Origin: Agrococcus terreus
GTDB lineage: Bacteria > Actinomycetota > Actinomycetes > Actinomycetales > Microbacteriaceae
NCBI RefSeq assembly: GCF_014645235.1
Contig: NZ_BMLM01000001.1
Span: 992,001 to 1,056,000 of the forward strand
DNA length: 64,000 nt
Direction: 5' to 3'
The notes beneath the pieces are model-generated. The model was not told the DNA's origin. It saw only the letters and a list, made by a program, of their open reading frames with translations, and searched no databases. A program made the position numbers and the translations under genes. Below are positions 8,778-15,493 of the stretch, in pieces. Numbering within the stretch: the first letter of the stretch is position 1; each line of letters starts with the position of its first letter.

Positions 8778-9768
8778 CGTCGCCGTCCTCGGCGCCGGCA
8801 GCTGGGGCACGACGTTCGCGAAGGCGCTCGCGGACGGCGGCTCGTCGACCGTGCTGTGGGCGCGCCGCGCCGAGGCCGCGCGCGAGATCGACCAGTCGCG
8901 CCGCAACACGCGCTACCTGCCCGGCATCGACCTGCCCGCATCCCTCCACGCCACCGCCGACATCCGCGAGGCGCTCGCCGGCGCGTCGCAGGTCTACCTC
9001 GCCGTGCCCAGCCAGCACCTGCGCCAGGTGCTCCGCGACCACGGCGAGGCGATCGCCCCGGAGGCGCCCGTCGTCTCGCTCATGAAGGGCGTCGAGGCGG
9101 GCACGCGGCTGCGCATGAGCGAGGTCATCGCCGAGGAGCTGCGGATCGACGCGGGGCGCATCGCCGTCGTGTCGGGCCCGAACCTCGCGCTCGAGATCGC
9201 GCAGGAGCAGCCCACGGCCGCCGTCGTGTCGTCGTCGAGCCCGGAGACGGCGCGCGACGTCGCGCGCCGCGCCCGCAACGACTACTTCCACTCGTTCATC
9301 AACAACGACGTGGTCGGCACGGAGTTCGGCGGCGTGCTGAAGAACCTCGTCGCCGTCGCGATCGGCATCGTCGACGGCGTCGGCTACGGCGAGAACACGA
9401 AGGCGTCGATCATGACGCGCGGCCTCTCGGAGGTCACCGACTTCGCGGTCGCGTTCGGCGCCGAGCGCGAGACGATGCGCGGCCTCGCGGGCCTCGGCGA
9501 CCTCATCGCCACCTGCGGCTCGCCGCTCTCGCGCAACTTCACCGCCGGCCGGCTGCTCGGCATGGGCTACTCGCGCACCGACGTGATCGCCCGCATGGAG
9601 CAGACCGCCGAGGGGCTCGCCTCCGTCGAGCCGGTCGCGCAGCTCGCCGAGCAGCGCGGCGTGCGGATGCCGATCCTCGAGCAGGTGCGCCTCGTGCTCG
9701 ACGGCGCCATGGACCCGCGCGACATCGCCCCCCACCTGACGACCGACGACGAGCCGATCGAGGAGTGA
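8770..9768 (+). CDS. gpsA: Glycerol-3-phosphate dehydrogenase [NAD(P)+]
   Basis: Makes sn-glycerol-3-phosphate from dihydroxyacetone phosphate for phospholipid synthesis. The protein is 332 aa. The dinucleotide motif GAGSWG is at residues 8-13, SGPNLALEIA follows mid-protein, and the catalytic Lys region GVLKNLVAVAIGI leads into GYGENTKASIMTRGL. The start overlaps plsC by 8 bp. The plsC-gpsA-ddl order is common in actinobacteria. Confidence 0.97.
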   Translation: MADVAVLGAGSWGTTFAKALADGGSSTVLWARRAEAAREIDQSRRNTRYLPGIDLPASLHATADIREALAGASQVYLAVPSQHLRQVLRDHGEAIAPEAPVVSLMKGVEAGTRLRMSEVIAEELRIDAGRIAVVSGPNLALEIAQEQPTAAVVSSSSPETARDVARRARNDYFHSFINNDVVGTEFGGVLKNLVAVAIGIVDGVGYGENTKASIMTRGLSEVTDFAVAFGAERETMRGLAGLGDLIATCGSPLSRNFTAGRLLGMGYSRTDVIARMEQTAEGLASVEPVAQLAEQRGVRMPILEQVRLVLDGAMDPRDIAPHLTTDDEPIEE

Positions 9769-9770
9769 CC

Positions 9771-10868
9771 GTGAGCGAGCACCAGAGGAAGACGCGCGTG
9801 GCGCTGCTGTTCGGCGGCCGATCGAGCGAGCACCTGATCTCCTGCGCGACCGCGGGCAGCGTGCTCGCCCACATCGACCGCGACCGCTACGAGGTGGTGC
9901 CGATCGGCATCGCCCGCGACGGCCGCTTCGTGCTGCAGGCCGACGACCCGGCGCCGCTCGCGCTCGAGCGCTCGCCCGAGGTGGTCGGCGGCGACGCCGT
10001 GCTGCTGCCGACGGCCAAGGACTCCCGCGCACTCACCGCGGTCGACGCGGCCGGCGCGATGCGCGAGCTCGGCGAGGTCGACGTCGTCTTCCCCATCCTC
10101 CACGGCCGCTTCGGCGAGGACGGCACGGTGCAGGGCATGCTCGACCTCGTCGACATCCCGTACGTCGGCAACGGCGTGCTCGCGAGCGCGGTCGCGATGG
10201 ACAAGCACTTCGCCAAGACGGTGCTCGAGCACGTCGGCATCCGCGTCGCCCCGTGGATGACCGTCTCGCGCGGCGAGTGGCGGCGCGAGCCGGATGCGGT
10301 GCGCGCGCGCCTGGGCGACTTCCCGTTCCCGGTGTTCGTGAAGCCGGCGCGCGCCGGCTCGTCGGTGGGCGTCAGCCGCGTCGACTCGGTGCTCGACTTC
10401 GACCGGGCGATGGAAGTCGCGCTCGCCGAGGACTCGCGGGTGCTCGTCGAGGTGGGCGTCTCGGGCCGCGAGGTCGAGGTGGGCGTGCTCGGCGGCCGCG
10501 ACGGCGAGCGGCCGCGCGCGTCGCTGCCGGGCGAGATCGTGCTCGAGGAGGGCACGTACTACGACTTCGACGCGAAGTACCGCGGCACCCCGACGGCCCG
10601 CACCGAGTGCCCGGCCGACCTCGACGAGGCGACGGTGCACGCGCTGCAGGACACCGCGATCCGCGCGTTCGAGGCCATCGAGGGCTCCGGCCTCGCGCGC
10701 GTCGACTTCTTCGTCTCGCCCGAGCACGGCATCGTGCTCAACGAGATCAACACCATGCCCGGCTTCACGTCGATCTCGATGTTCCCGGTCGTGTGGCAGG
10801 CCTCCGGGATCGAGTACGGCGACCTCATCACCGAGCTCATCGAGCTGGGGCTCGCCGAGGAGCGCTAG
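9771..10868 (+). CDS. ddl: D-alanine--D-alanine ligase
   Basis: ATP-grasp ligase that makes D-Ala-D-Ala for peptidoglycan precursors. The protein is 365 aa. The N-terminal LLFGGRSSEHLIS, the HGRFGEDGTVQGM region, the ATP-grasp segment VFVKPARAGSSVGVS and the C-terminal metal site LNEINTMPGFT are all intact. The start is GTG 9771, because GAGGAG (9760-9765) ends 5 nt before it. GTG 9765 overlaps the gpsA stop but would have no ribosome-binding site. The Tyr/Phe switch for vancomycin-type D-Lac ligases was not assessed. Confidence 0.96.
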   Translation: MSEHQRKTRVALLFGGRSSEHLISCATAGSVLAHIDRDRYEVVPIGIARDGRFVLQADDPAPLALERSPEVVGGDAVLLPTAKDSRALTAVDAAGAMRELGEVDVVFPILHGRFGEDGTVQGMLDLVDIPYVGNGVLASAVAMDKHFAKTVLEHVGIRVAPWMTVSRGEWRREPDAVRARLGDFPFPVFVKPARAGSSVGVSRVDSVLDFDRAMEVALAEDSRVLVEVGVSGREVEVGVLGGRDGERPRASLPGEIVLEEGTYYDFDAKYRGTPTARTECPADLDEATVHALQDTAIRAFEAIEGSGLARVDFFVSPEHGIVLNEINTMPGFTSISMFPVVWQASGIEYGDLITELIELGLAEER

Positions 10869-11416
10869 TCGCGACGCTCCTGACCGTCGGCCACGGCACG
10901 CTCGACGGCGACGGCCTCCGGGCGCTGCTCGGCGGGGCCGGCGTCGAGCGCATCGTCGACATCCGCCGCTTCCCGGGCTCGCGCGCGAACCCGGCCGCCG
11001 CGCGCGACGCGATCGAGGGCGAGCTCGCGGCGGGCGACATCGGCTGGCGATGGGAGGAGCGGCTCGGCGGGCGCCGGCGGCTCACGGCGGCGGAGGATGC
11101 CGCGTCGCCCGACGCCTGGTGGCGCGTGGCCGCCTTCCGCGCCTACGCGGCGTGGACGCGCACGCCGGAGTTCGGGTCCGGGCTCGACGCCGTGCTCGCC
11201 ACGGCGGCGGAGGCGCGCACGGCGATCCTCTGCTCGGAGGCCGTGTGGTGGCGCTGCCACCGTCGGGTGGTCGCCGACGTGGCGGCGCTCGCGCACGGCG
11301 CCGAGGTGCTGCACCTCATGCACGACGGGCGCCTCGTGCCGCATCCGGTGTCGGAGGCGGCGGTCGTCGAGGGCGAGGGCGTGCGCTGGCCCGCGGCGGA
11401 GGCGGATCGGGGCTGA
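10868..11416 (+). CDS. DUF488 family protein, start codon appears to be GTC
   Basis: A DUF488 protein of 182 aa and unknown biochemical role. Typical features are the opening VATLLTVGHGTLD, VDIRRFPGSR, and the Cys-rich segment ILCSEAVWWRCHRRVVAD. It is the last gene of the ddl operon. Oddly, the ideal start position holds GTC at 10868-10870, exactly 5 nt after GAGGAG (10857-10862) and overlapping the ddl stop. The only normal in-frame start upstream (GTG 10793) adds 25 Arg-rich residues inside ddl. Either a G-to-C change in a GTG, a base-call error, or initiation at CTG 10880. Confidence 0.75.
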   Translation, partial: VATLLTVGHGTLDGDGLRALLGGAGVERIVDIRRFPGSRANPAAARDAIEGELAAGDIGWRWEERLGGRRRLTAAEDAASPDAWWRVAAFRAYAAWTRTPEFGSGLDAVLATAAEARTAILCSEAVWWRCHRRVVADVAALAHGAEVLHLMHDGRLVPHPVSEAAVVEGEGVRWPAAEADRG

Positions 11417-11447
11417 CGCCCTCGGCGGCGCGTGGCAGGGTCGTGCC

Positions 11448-12026
11448 ATGGACGACGCGCTGATGCCCATCCTCGCCCGCTACCTCCGCCGCCAGCACGA
11501 GGGGCTGCGGTGGAAGGTCGAGGGGCTGCCCGAGCGCGAGCTGCGCATGCCGCGCACGCCGACGGGCACGAACCTCCTGGGCCTGCTCAAGCACGTGTCG
11601 GGCGTAGAGGCGGACTACCTGGGCTCGTGCCTCGGGCGGCCCTTCGAGGAGCCGCTGCCGTGGATGGACGCCGAGCCCGACGACGACATGTTCGCCGCGG
11701 CCGACGAGAGCGTCGCGTGGGTGCTCTCGCTGCACGAGCGCGTGCGCGCTCACGCGGAGGCGACGATCGAGGCGCTGCCGCTCGACGCGCCCGCGCACGT
11801 GCCGTGGTGGGGCGAGCAGGCCGACACGACGATGGGGCGGTTGCTCGTGCACCTCACCGCCGAGGTCGCCCGCCACGCGGGCCACGCCGACATCCTGCGC
11901 GAGCAGATCGACGCGGCGGCGGGTCAGCGGCCCGGCATCGGCGACCTCGCGCACCGAGACCCCGCGGGCTGGGCCGCGTACGTGGAGCGGCTGCGGGCGA
12001 TCGCGGAGGCGACACCGGGGGAGTAG
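11448..12026 (+). CDS. DinB/DUF664 family protein
   Basis: A 192-aa four-helix-bundle protein of the DinB superfamily (DUF664 branch). Its three metal-binding His appear in LLGLLKHVSGVEADYLG, in the middle, and in VARHAGHADILREQI near the C-terminus. Actinobacterial members include mycothiol-dependent S-transferases, so a thiol-transfer role is possible but not shown. The ATG is 6 nt after CAGGGT, with no Shine-Dalgarno. It is transcribed singly and followed by a 30-bp perfect palindrome. Confidence 0.82.
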   Translation: MDDALMPILARYLRRQHEGLRWKVEGLPERELRMPRTPTGTNLLGLLKHVSGVEADYLGSCLGRPFEEPLPWMDAEPDDDMFAAADESVAWVLSLHERVRAHAEATIEALPLDAPAHVPWWGEQADTTMGRLLVHLTAEVARHAGHADILREQIDAAAGQRPGIGDLAHRDPAGWAAYVERLRAIAEATPGE

Positions 12027-12060
12027 GCCCCTCGGGCGGCGGCGCTGCCAGGCGGCGCGA

Positions 12061-12090
12061 CGGAGGCCCCGGCACGTGCCGGGGCCTCCG
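12061..12090. terminator. Bidirectional terminator, perfect 30-bp palindrome
   Basis: 12061-12090 is an unbroken palindrome able to form a hairpin of up to 15 bp. It lies between the convergent DinB-like gene (ends 12026) and the small minus-strand gene (ends 12098), so it can serve both. Confidence 0.8.
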
Positions 12091-12097
12091 TGGTCCG

Positions 12098-12313
12098 CTA
12101 CTGCGCGTTGGGGTCGTGCGGCGCCTCGGCGCCCTCGGCCTGGGCGTCGGCGTCGACCTGCGCGGGGTCGGCCTCGGCCGTGCCTGCGCCCTGCTCGCCC
12201 AGCAGGGCCTCCGCTTCGCCGTCGTCGCCGTAGCCGCCGGTCACGTCCTGCTCGGTCGGCTGCGCGTGCTCGGCGTGCTCGTGGCCCTCGTGCCCGTCCT
12301 CGTGGTGGCTCAT
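12098..12313 (-). CDS. Small acidic protein with His-rich N-terminus
   Basis: 71 aa, no recognised family. Residues 1-20 are rich in His, Glu and Gly (MSHHEDGHEGHEHAEH); the rest is acidic and Ala/Gln-rich with no hydrophobic core, so it is probably disordered. A strong GAGGAGG ribosome-binding site 8-9 nt before the ATG supports real translation. The His cluster could bind metal, but that is only a composition argument. It is transcribed alone; its 3' side shares the palindromic terminator with the DinB-like gene. Confidence 0.6.
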   Translation of the reverse strand: MSHHEDGHEGHEHAEHAQPTEQDVTGGYGDDGEAEALLGEQGAGTAEADPAQVDADAQAEGAEAPHDPNAQ

Positions 12314-12506
12314 GGCTTCCCTCCTCCTCGCGGCACCGGTCGTCCGCGTCCCCCGACGCTAGGGGCCGAGGCTGGCAGCGCGGTGACCGCCCGCGCAGGG
12401 ATCCGCCCCTCCGAAGGGGGCCGGAGGGGCGGATCGTGCCGCGGCGAGGGGGCGCCGCGGCTGCTCGGTGCTCGTGCGGGCTCGGAGCTCGTACGGGTCT
12501 CGGGGC

Positions 12507-13568
12507 TCAGACGCCGACGAGCGAGCGGCGGGCCGCCTCGATGCGGGCGAGCGCGCGCTCCTCGGCGGCGGCGAGCGGCGTGATGCCGCGCTCGCGGGCG
12601 TCGGCGAGCACATCCCGCACCGTGTCGCCGATGCCGGTGAGCCGCTCGGCGATCGCCGGCCACTCGAGGCCGTCGGCGATGCCCTGCAGGTGGATGACGC
12701 CGCCCGCGTTCACGACGAAGTCGGGGGCGTAGACGATGCCGCGGGTGGCGAGGCGATCGGCGCCCGAGCGATCGGCGAGCGGGTTGTTGGCGGGGCCGAC
12801 GACCGCGTGCACGGGCAGCGCGTCGATCGTCTCGTCGGTGAGGATGCCGCCGAGGCCCGCGGGGACCAGCACGTCGGCAGTGGTCGTGAGCGCCTCGTCG
12901 GGGCTGATCCAGCGGGCGCCGAGGTCGTCGGCGATCTGGCGCTTGCGCCCGTCGATGTCGGTGACGGTGAGGCGCGCGCCGTGGCCCGCGAGCATGCGGG
13001 CGAGGCGGCCTCCGACCTGGCCGAGGCCGGAGATCACGAAGCTGCGGCCCTCGATCTCGGGCGTGCCGAAGGCGGCCTCGAGCGTGGGGGCGATCGCGGA
13101 GTAGACGCCGAGCGCCGTGGCGCCGGCGGGCTCGCCCGCGCCGCCGCTCTCGGCGGGGAGGCCGACGACGTGCGCGGTGCGCTCGCGGACGACGAGCATG
13201 TCGTGCTCGGTCGTGCCGACGTCCTCGGCGGTGCGGTAGCGGCCGTCCATCGCCTCGACGAGGTCGCCGAGGTCGAGCAGCGCCGCGCGCCGGCGCTCGC
13301 CCTCGAGCACGACGCCCTGGGGGAGCGCGATCACCGACTTGCCGCCGCCCGCGTCGAGGCCAGCCGCGGCGTTCTTGAGCGTCATCGCGGCGCTGAGGCG
13401 CAGCGCGTCCGTCTGCCCGTCCGCCCACGTGGGGTAGCCCCACATGCGGCAGCCGCCGAGAGCGGGGCCGAGGACGCTCGAGTGCAGGGCCACCGTGACG
13501 ACGAGCCCGCTGCGGGCTCCCATCGCGGTGAGCACGCGCTCGTGGGTGAAGTCGGGGACGGCGCTCAT
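12507..13568 (-). CDS. Glu/Leu/Phe/Val dehydrogenase family (leucine/valine dehydrogenase-like)
   Basis: An NAD(P)-dependent amino-acid dehydrogenase, 353 aa, the length of leucine and valine dehydrogenases rather than of glutamate dehydrogenase. The N-terminal catalytic domain has GPALGGCRMW, then TLKNAAAGLDAGGGKSVI with the conserved Lys. The Rossmann domain has SGLGQVGGRLARML. The reaction is reversible oxidative deamination of a branched-chain or aromatic amino acid. The start at 13568 is preceded by GAGGAG. It is divergent from the PPOX gene at 13874 across 305 bp that contain short direct repeats, which may be regulatory. Confidence 0.88.
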   Translation of the reverse strand: MSAVPDFTHERVLTAMGARSGLVVTVALHSSVLGPALGGCRMWGYPTWADGQTDALRLSAAMTLKNAAAGLDAGGGKSVIALPQGVVLEGERRRAALLDLGDLVEAMDGRYRTAEDVGTTEHDMLVVRERTAHVVGLPAESGGAGEPAGATALGVYSAIAPTLEAAFGTPEIEGRSFVISGLGQVGGRLARMLAGHGARLTVTDIDGRKRQIADDLGARWISPDEALTTTADVLVPAGLGGILTDETIDALPVHAVVGPANNPLADRSGADRLATRGIVYAPDFVVNAGGVIHLQGIADGLEWPAIAERLTGIGDTVRDVLADARERGITPLAAAEERALARIEAARRSLVGV

Positions 13569-13873
13569 GGTTGTTCTCCTCGTCGAGAGCCCAGGGCGCC
13601 GCGGATCGCACGACGCCGGTGTCGTGGTGCGCCGCGGGTCGCGCGGCACGCCACGATGATGCTCCCGATGGGCTGTGCGCGCAAGCGTCGGCGCGTCGGA
13701 TGCGCGGAGTGCGCAAGCGTCGTGCGCCGGATGGCGACTCGGCTGCGCAGGGCGACCGGTGCTGCTGCGCAGGCCGGTCCGGTGCCTCCCGCGGCGGCTC
13801 GGGCTCGCCCAGCCGCCGGTGCTTGGGTGGAGGGGCGGCGCGAGCCCGCGCGCCGCATCCGAGAGGAGCCCCC
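13569..13873. other. 305-bp divergent intergenic region with a short direct repeat
   Basis: No gene seen. GCGCAAGCGTCG occurs exactly at 13679-13690 and 13711-13722, a 32-bp step, with looser similarity continuing into GGATG after each copy. It must hold the promoters of the amino-acid dehydrogenase (minus) and the PPOX gene (plus). The repeat could be a regulator site; there is no direct evidence. Confidence 0.5.
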
Positions 13874-14281
13874 GTGCCCGACGCCGCCTCGGGGATCGTG
13901 CCGATCCCCGACAGCCACCGCGACCTGCTCACCGGCACCCACCTCGCCGCCGTCGCGACGCTCGAGCCCGACGGCTCGCCGCAGGTGAGCGCCACCTGGA
14001 TCGACCTCGTCGACGGGCGGCTGCTCATCCCCGTCAAGCGGCGCCTGCGGAAGACGCAGAACCTCCGCCGCGATCCGCGCGTGTCGGTGCTCGTCGTCTC
14101 GCGCGACGATCCCGGTCGCTTCATCGAGGTGCGCGGCGTCGCCGAGCTCGTCGACGACCCGGACTCCGCCCTCACCGCGCGACTGTGGCAGCGCTACGAG
14201 GGCGTGCCGTGGCCGGGCGACGACCAGGGCGGCGAGCGCCTCCAGTGCCGGATCGCGCCCACGCGGGTGCGGACCTCGTAG
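13874..14281 (+). CDS. PPOX-class flavin/F420-dependent oxidoreductase
   Basis: A 135-aa split-barrel protein of the pyridoxamine-5'-phosphate oxidase-like superfamily. Characteristic segments are HLAAVATLEPDGSPQVSATWIDLVDG, then RKTQNLRRDPRVSVLVV (cofactor phosphate contact) and FIEVRGVAELVDD. Small actinobacterial members of this size bind F420, FMN or biliverdin; the cofactor cannot be decided here. GTG start with GAGAGGAG 5 nt upstream. It is a single gene, convergent with acylphosphatase. Confidence 0.85.
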   Translation: MPDAASGIVPIPDSHRDLLTGTHLAAVATLEPDGSPQVSATWIDLVDGRLLIPVKRRLRKTQNLRRDPRVSVLVVSRDDPGRFIEVRGVAELVDDPDSALTARLWQRYEGVPWPGDDQGGERLQCRIAPTRVRTS

Positions 14282-14311
14282 CGGCGCCAGCCGGGGCTGC
14301 GCGCGGCCGGA

Positions 14312-14587
14312 TCAGGCGATCCGGAAGCCCGTCTCGCCCTTCGCGGCCACCTCGCGCACGTCCACCCGCTCGACGCGCGCGCTCGAGGGGCCCTCGTGCA
14401 GCCACGCGACCATCGCGTCGACGCCCTCGCGGGACCCCTCGACCTCCGCCTCGACGGTGCCGTCGAGCAGGTTGCGCACCGTGCCCGCGACCGCGTGCCT
14501 GGCGGCCTCGCGCTGCGCGGCCCAGCGGAAGCCGACGCCCTGCACGCTGCCGTGCACGATCGCGCGCACGCGGACGGGGGATGCCAT
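14312..14587 (-). CDS. acyP: Acylphosphatase
   Basis: Hydrolyses the carboxyl-phosphate bond of acyl phosphates. It is 91 aa, the usual size. The catalytic Arg is R21 in GSVQGVGFRW and the catalytic Asn is N39 in AGTVRNLLDG. The ATG at 14587 lies 6 nt after TACGCT with no ribosome-binding site, so the transcript may be leaderless. It is a single gene between PPOX and the VOC gene. Confidence 0.95.
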   Translation of the reverse strand: MASPVRVRAIVHGSVQGVGFRWAAQREAARHAVAGTVRNLLDGTVEAEVEGSREGVDAMVAWLHEGPSSARVERVDVREVAAKGETGFRIA

Positions 14588-14656
14588 GGCGCCAGCGTAA
14601 CGCGGGCCTTGCGGGCGGGCCTGGGCGGGCGGATGATGCGGGCAGGAGGTGGCGGG

Positions 14657-15031
14657 ATGGTGGAGTACACGGGATCGTCGGGCATCTGGGCGGTGCCCGA
14701 CATCGAGGCGGCCCGGACGTTCTACGCGGATGTCCTGGGGCTCGACGTCTCGGACGAGATGGGCATGCTGCAGCTGCGGCTGCCGGGCGGCGCGACGGCG
14801 GTGGTCTACCCGAAGGACGACCACGCGCCCGCGGTGTTCACGATCCTCAACCTGATGGTGCGCGACCTGCCGGCGGCGGTCGACGAGCTCGTGGGCCGCG
14901 GCGCGCGGATGGAGCGCTACGACGGCTTCGAGCACGACGATCGCGGCATCGTCGGGGGCTTCGAGGAGGGTCCGGACATCGCCTGGACGACCGACCCGGC
15001 CGGCAACATCATCGCCCTCATCGCCGAGTGA
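14657..15031 (+). CDS. VOC-family (glyoxalase-like) protein
   Basis: A 124-aa protein of the vicinal-oxygen-chelate superfamily. It shows the paired beta-alpha-beta pattern: VPDIEAARTFYADVLGL at the N-terminus and TDPAGNIIALIAE at the C-terminus, the usual glyoxalase/dioxygenase ends. AGGAGG lies 9 nt before the ATG. The substrate is unknown. A terminator hairpin follows, then the repeat array in front of ychF. Confidence 0.85.
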   Translation: MVEYTGSSGIWAVPDIEAARTFYADVLGLDVSDEMGMLQLRLPGGATAVVYPKDDHAPAVFTILNLMVRDLPAAVDELVGRGARMERYDGFEHDDRGIVGGFEEGPDIAWTTDPAGNIIALIAE

Positions 15032-15034
15032 CGG

Positions 15035-15084
15035 GGGCGCCCGCCGCGCGACGTGCGTTTGCCCCGTCGTGCGGCGCGGCGCCC
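15035..15084 (+). terminator. Terminator after VOC gene
   Basis: Arms 15035-15052 and 15066-15084 pair over about 18 bp with one mismatch or G-U and one bulged base. The loop is 13 nt. It starts 4 nt after the VOC stop codon. Confidence 0.65.
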
Positions 15085-15149
15085 GCGCGGGCGCGTTCCC
15101 GCGCGCGCCCGAAGCCTCGAGGCGCTGCTGTGGCGCGCCTGCGCGCGCT

Positions 15150-15265
15150 GATCGGTCACTCCACGCTGCTGACCGGTCACTTCTTGCATCGAGTGGTCGC
15201 GTCCTGCGCTGATCGGTCGCTGCTTGCGACACAAAGCGACCACTGATCGCACGAAGTGACCACTC
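15150..15265. repeat. Array A: four direct and two inverted 20-21 bp units
   Basis: Forward units start at 15150, 15171, 15191 and 15211 with heads GATCGGTCAC, GACCGGTCAC, GAGTGGTCGC and GATCGGTCGC. Each head is followed by a 10-11 nt tail such as TTCTTGCATC or TGCTTGCGAC. Two units in the opposite orientation follow directly (15226-15245 and 15246-15265); read on the minus strand the last is GAGTGGTCAC then TTCGTGCGAT. The 20-21 bp step equals two helical turns. No protein reading is convincing. Confidence 0.85.
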
Positions 15266-15291
15266 TCGGCCGTGCGACAGCCTCGGGCTTC

Positions 15292-15441
15292 GAGTGGCGC
15301 CGTCTGGCTGGTGAGTGGCGCCGTCTCGCACTCGAGTGGCGCCGAACGCCATCGAGTGGCGCCGAACGGTCGACACTGGCGCCCAATGCCAGCCGTCCGC
15401 CGCCGCTCGACGCCAGAAGTCGCCACTCACCGACCACTGAG
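15292..15441. repeat. Array B: five direct units plus inverted copies
   Basis: GAGTGGCGCC begins at 15292, 15313, 15334 and 15354, and a variant CACTGGCGCC at 15374: steps of 21, 21, 20 and 20 bp. An inverted unit at 15409-15428 reads on the minus strand GAGTGGCGAC then TTCTGGCGTC. A partial array-A-type inverted unit (CAGTGGTCGG on the minus strand) ends at 15441. The inverted A and B units agree at 14 of 20 positions, so the arrays are two classes of one element. The array ends about 50 bp before ychF. Confidence 0.85.
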
Positions 15442-15479
15442 CCGCTCGGTGCGCGGACCCGGCCCGGCGCGCCCGCCGG

Positions 15480-15485
15480 TAGGCT
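15480..15485 (+). promoter_or_regulatory. Putative -10 box of leaderless ychF
   Basis: TAGGCT, then 8 nt, then the GTG start of ychF. No Shine-Dalgarno. It lies 39 bp downstream of the last repeat unit, so the arrays occupy the -35 and upstream region. Confidence 0.5.
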
Positions 15486-15493
15486 CGATCCTC

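Noticed and set aside
10793-10867. GTG 10793 as the start of the DUF488 gene
   Set aside because: It would overlap ddl by 76 bp and add 25 Arg/His-rich residues not seen at the N-terminus of this family.
15150-15441. CRISPR array
   Set aside because: The repeat step is 20-21 bp with no unique 30-40 bp spacers, units occur in both orientations, and no cas gene is in the window.
15256-15493. Upstream extension of ychF through the repeat array
   Set aside because: It reads as repetitive Glu-Trp-Arg-Arg sequence; YchF proteins begin with the strand before GLPNVGKST, which fits GTG 15494.
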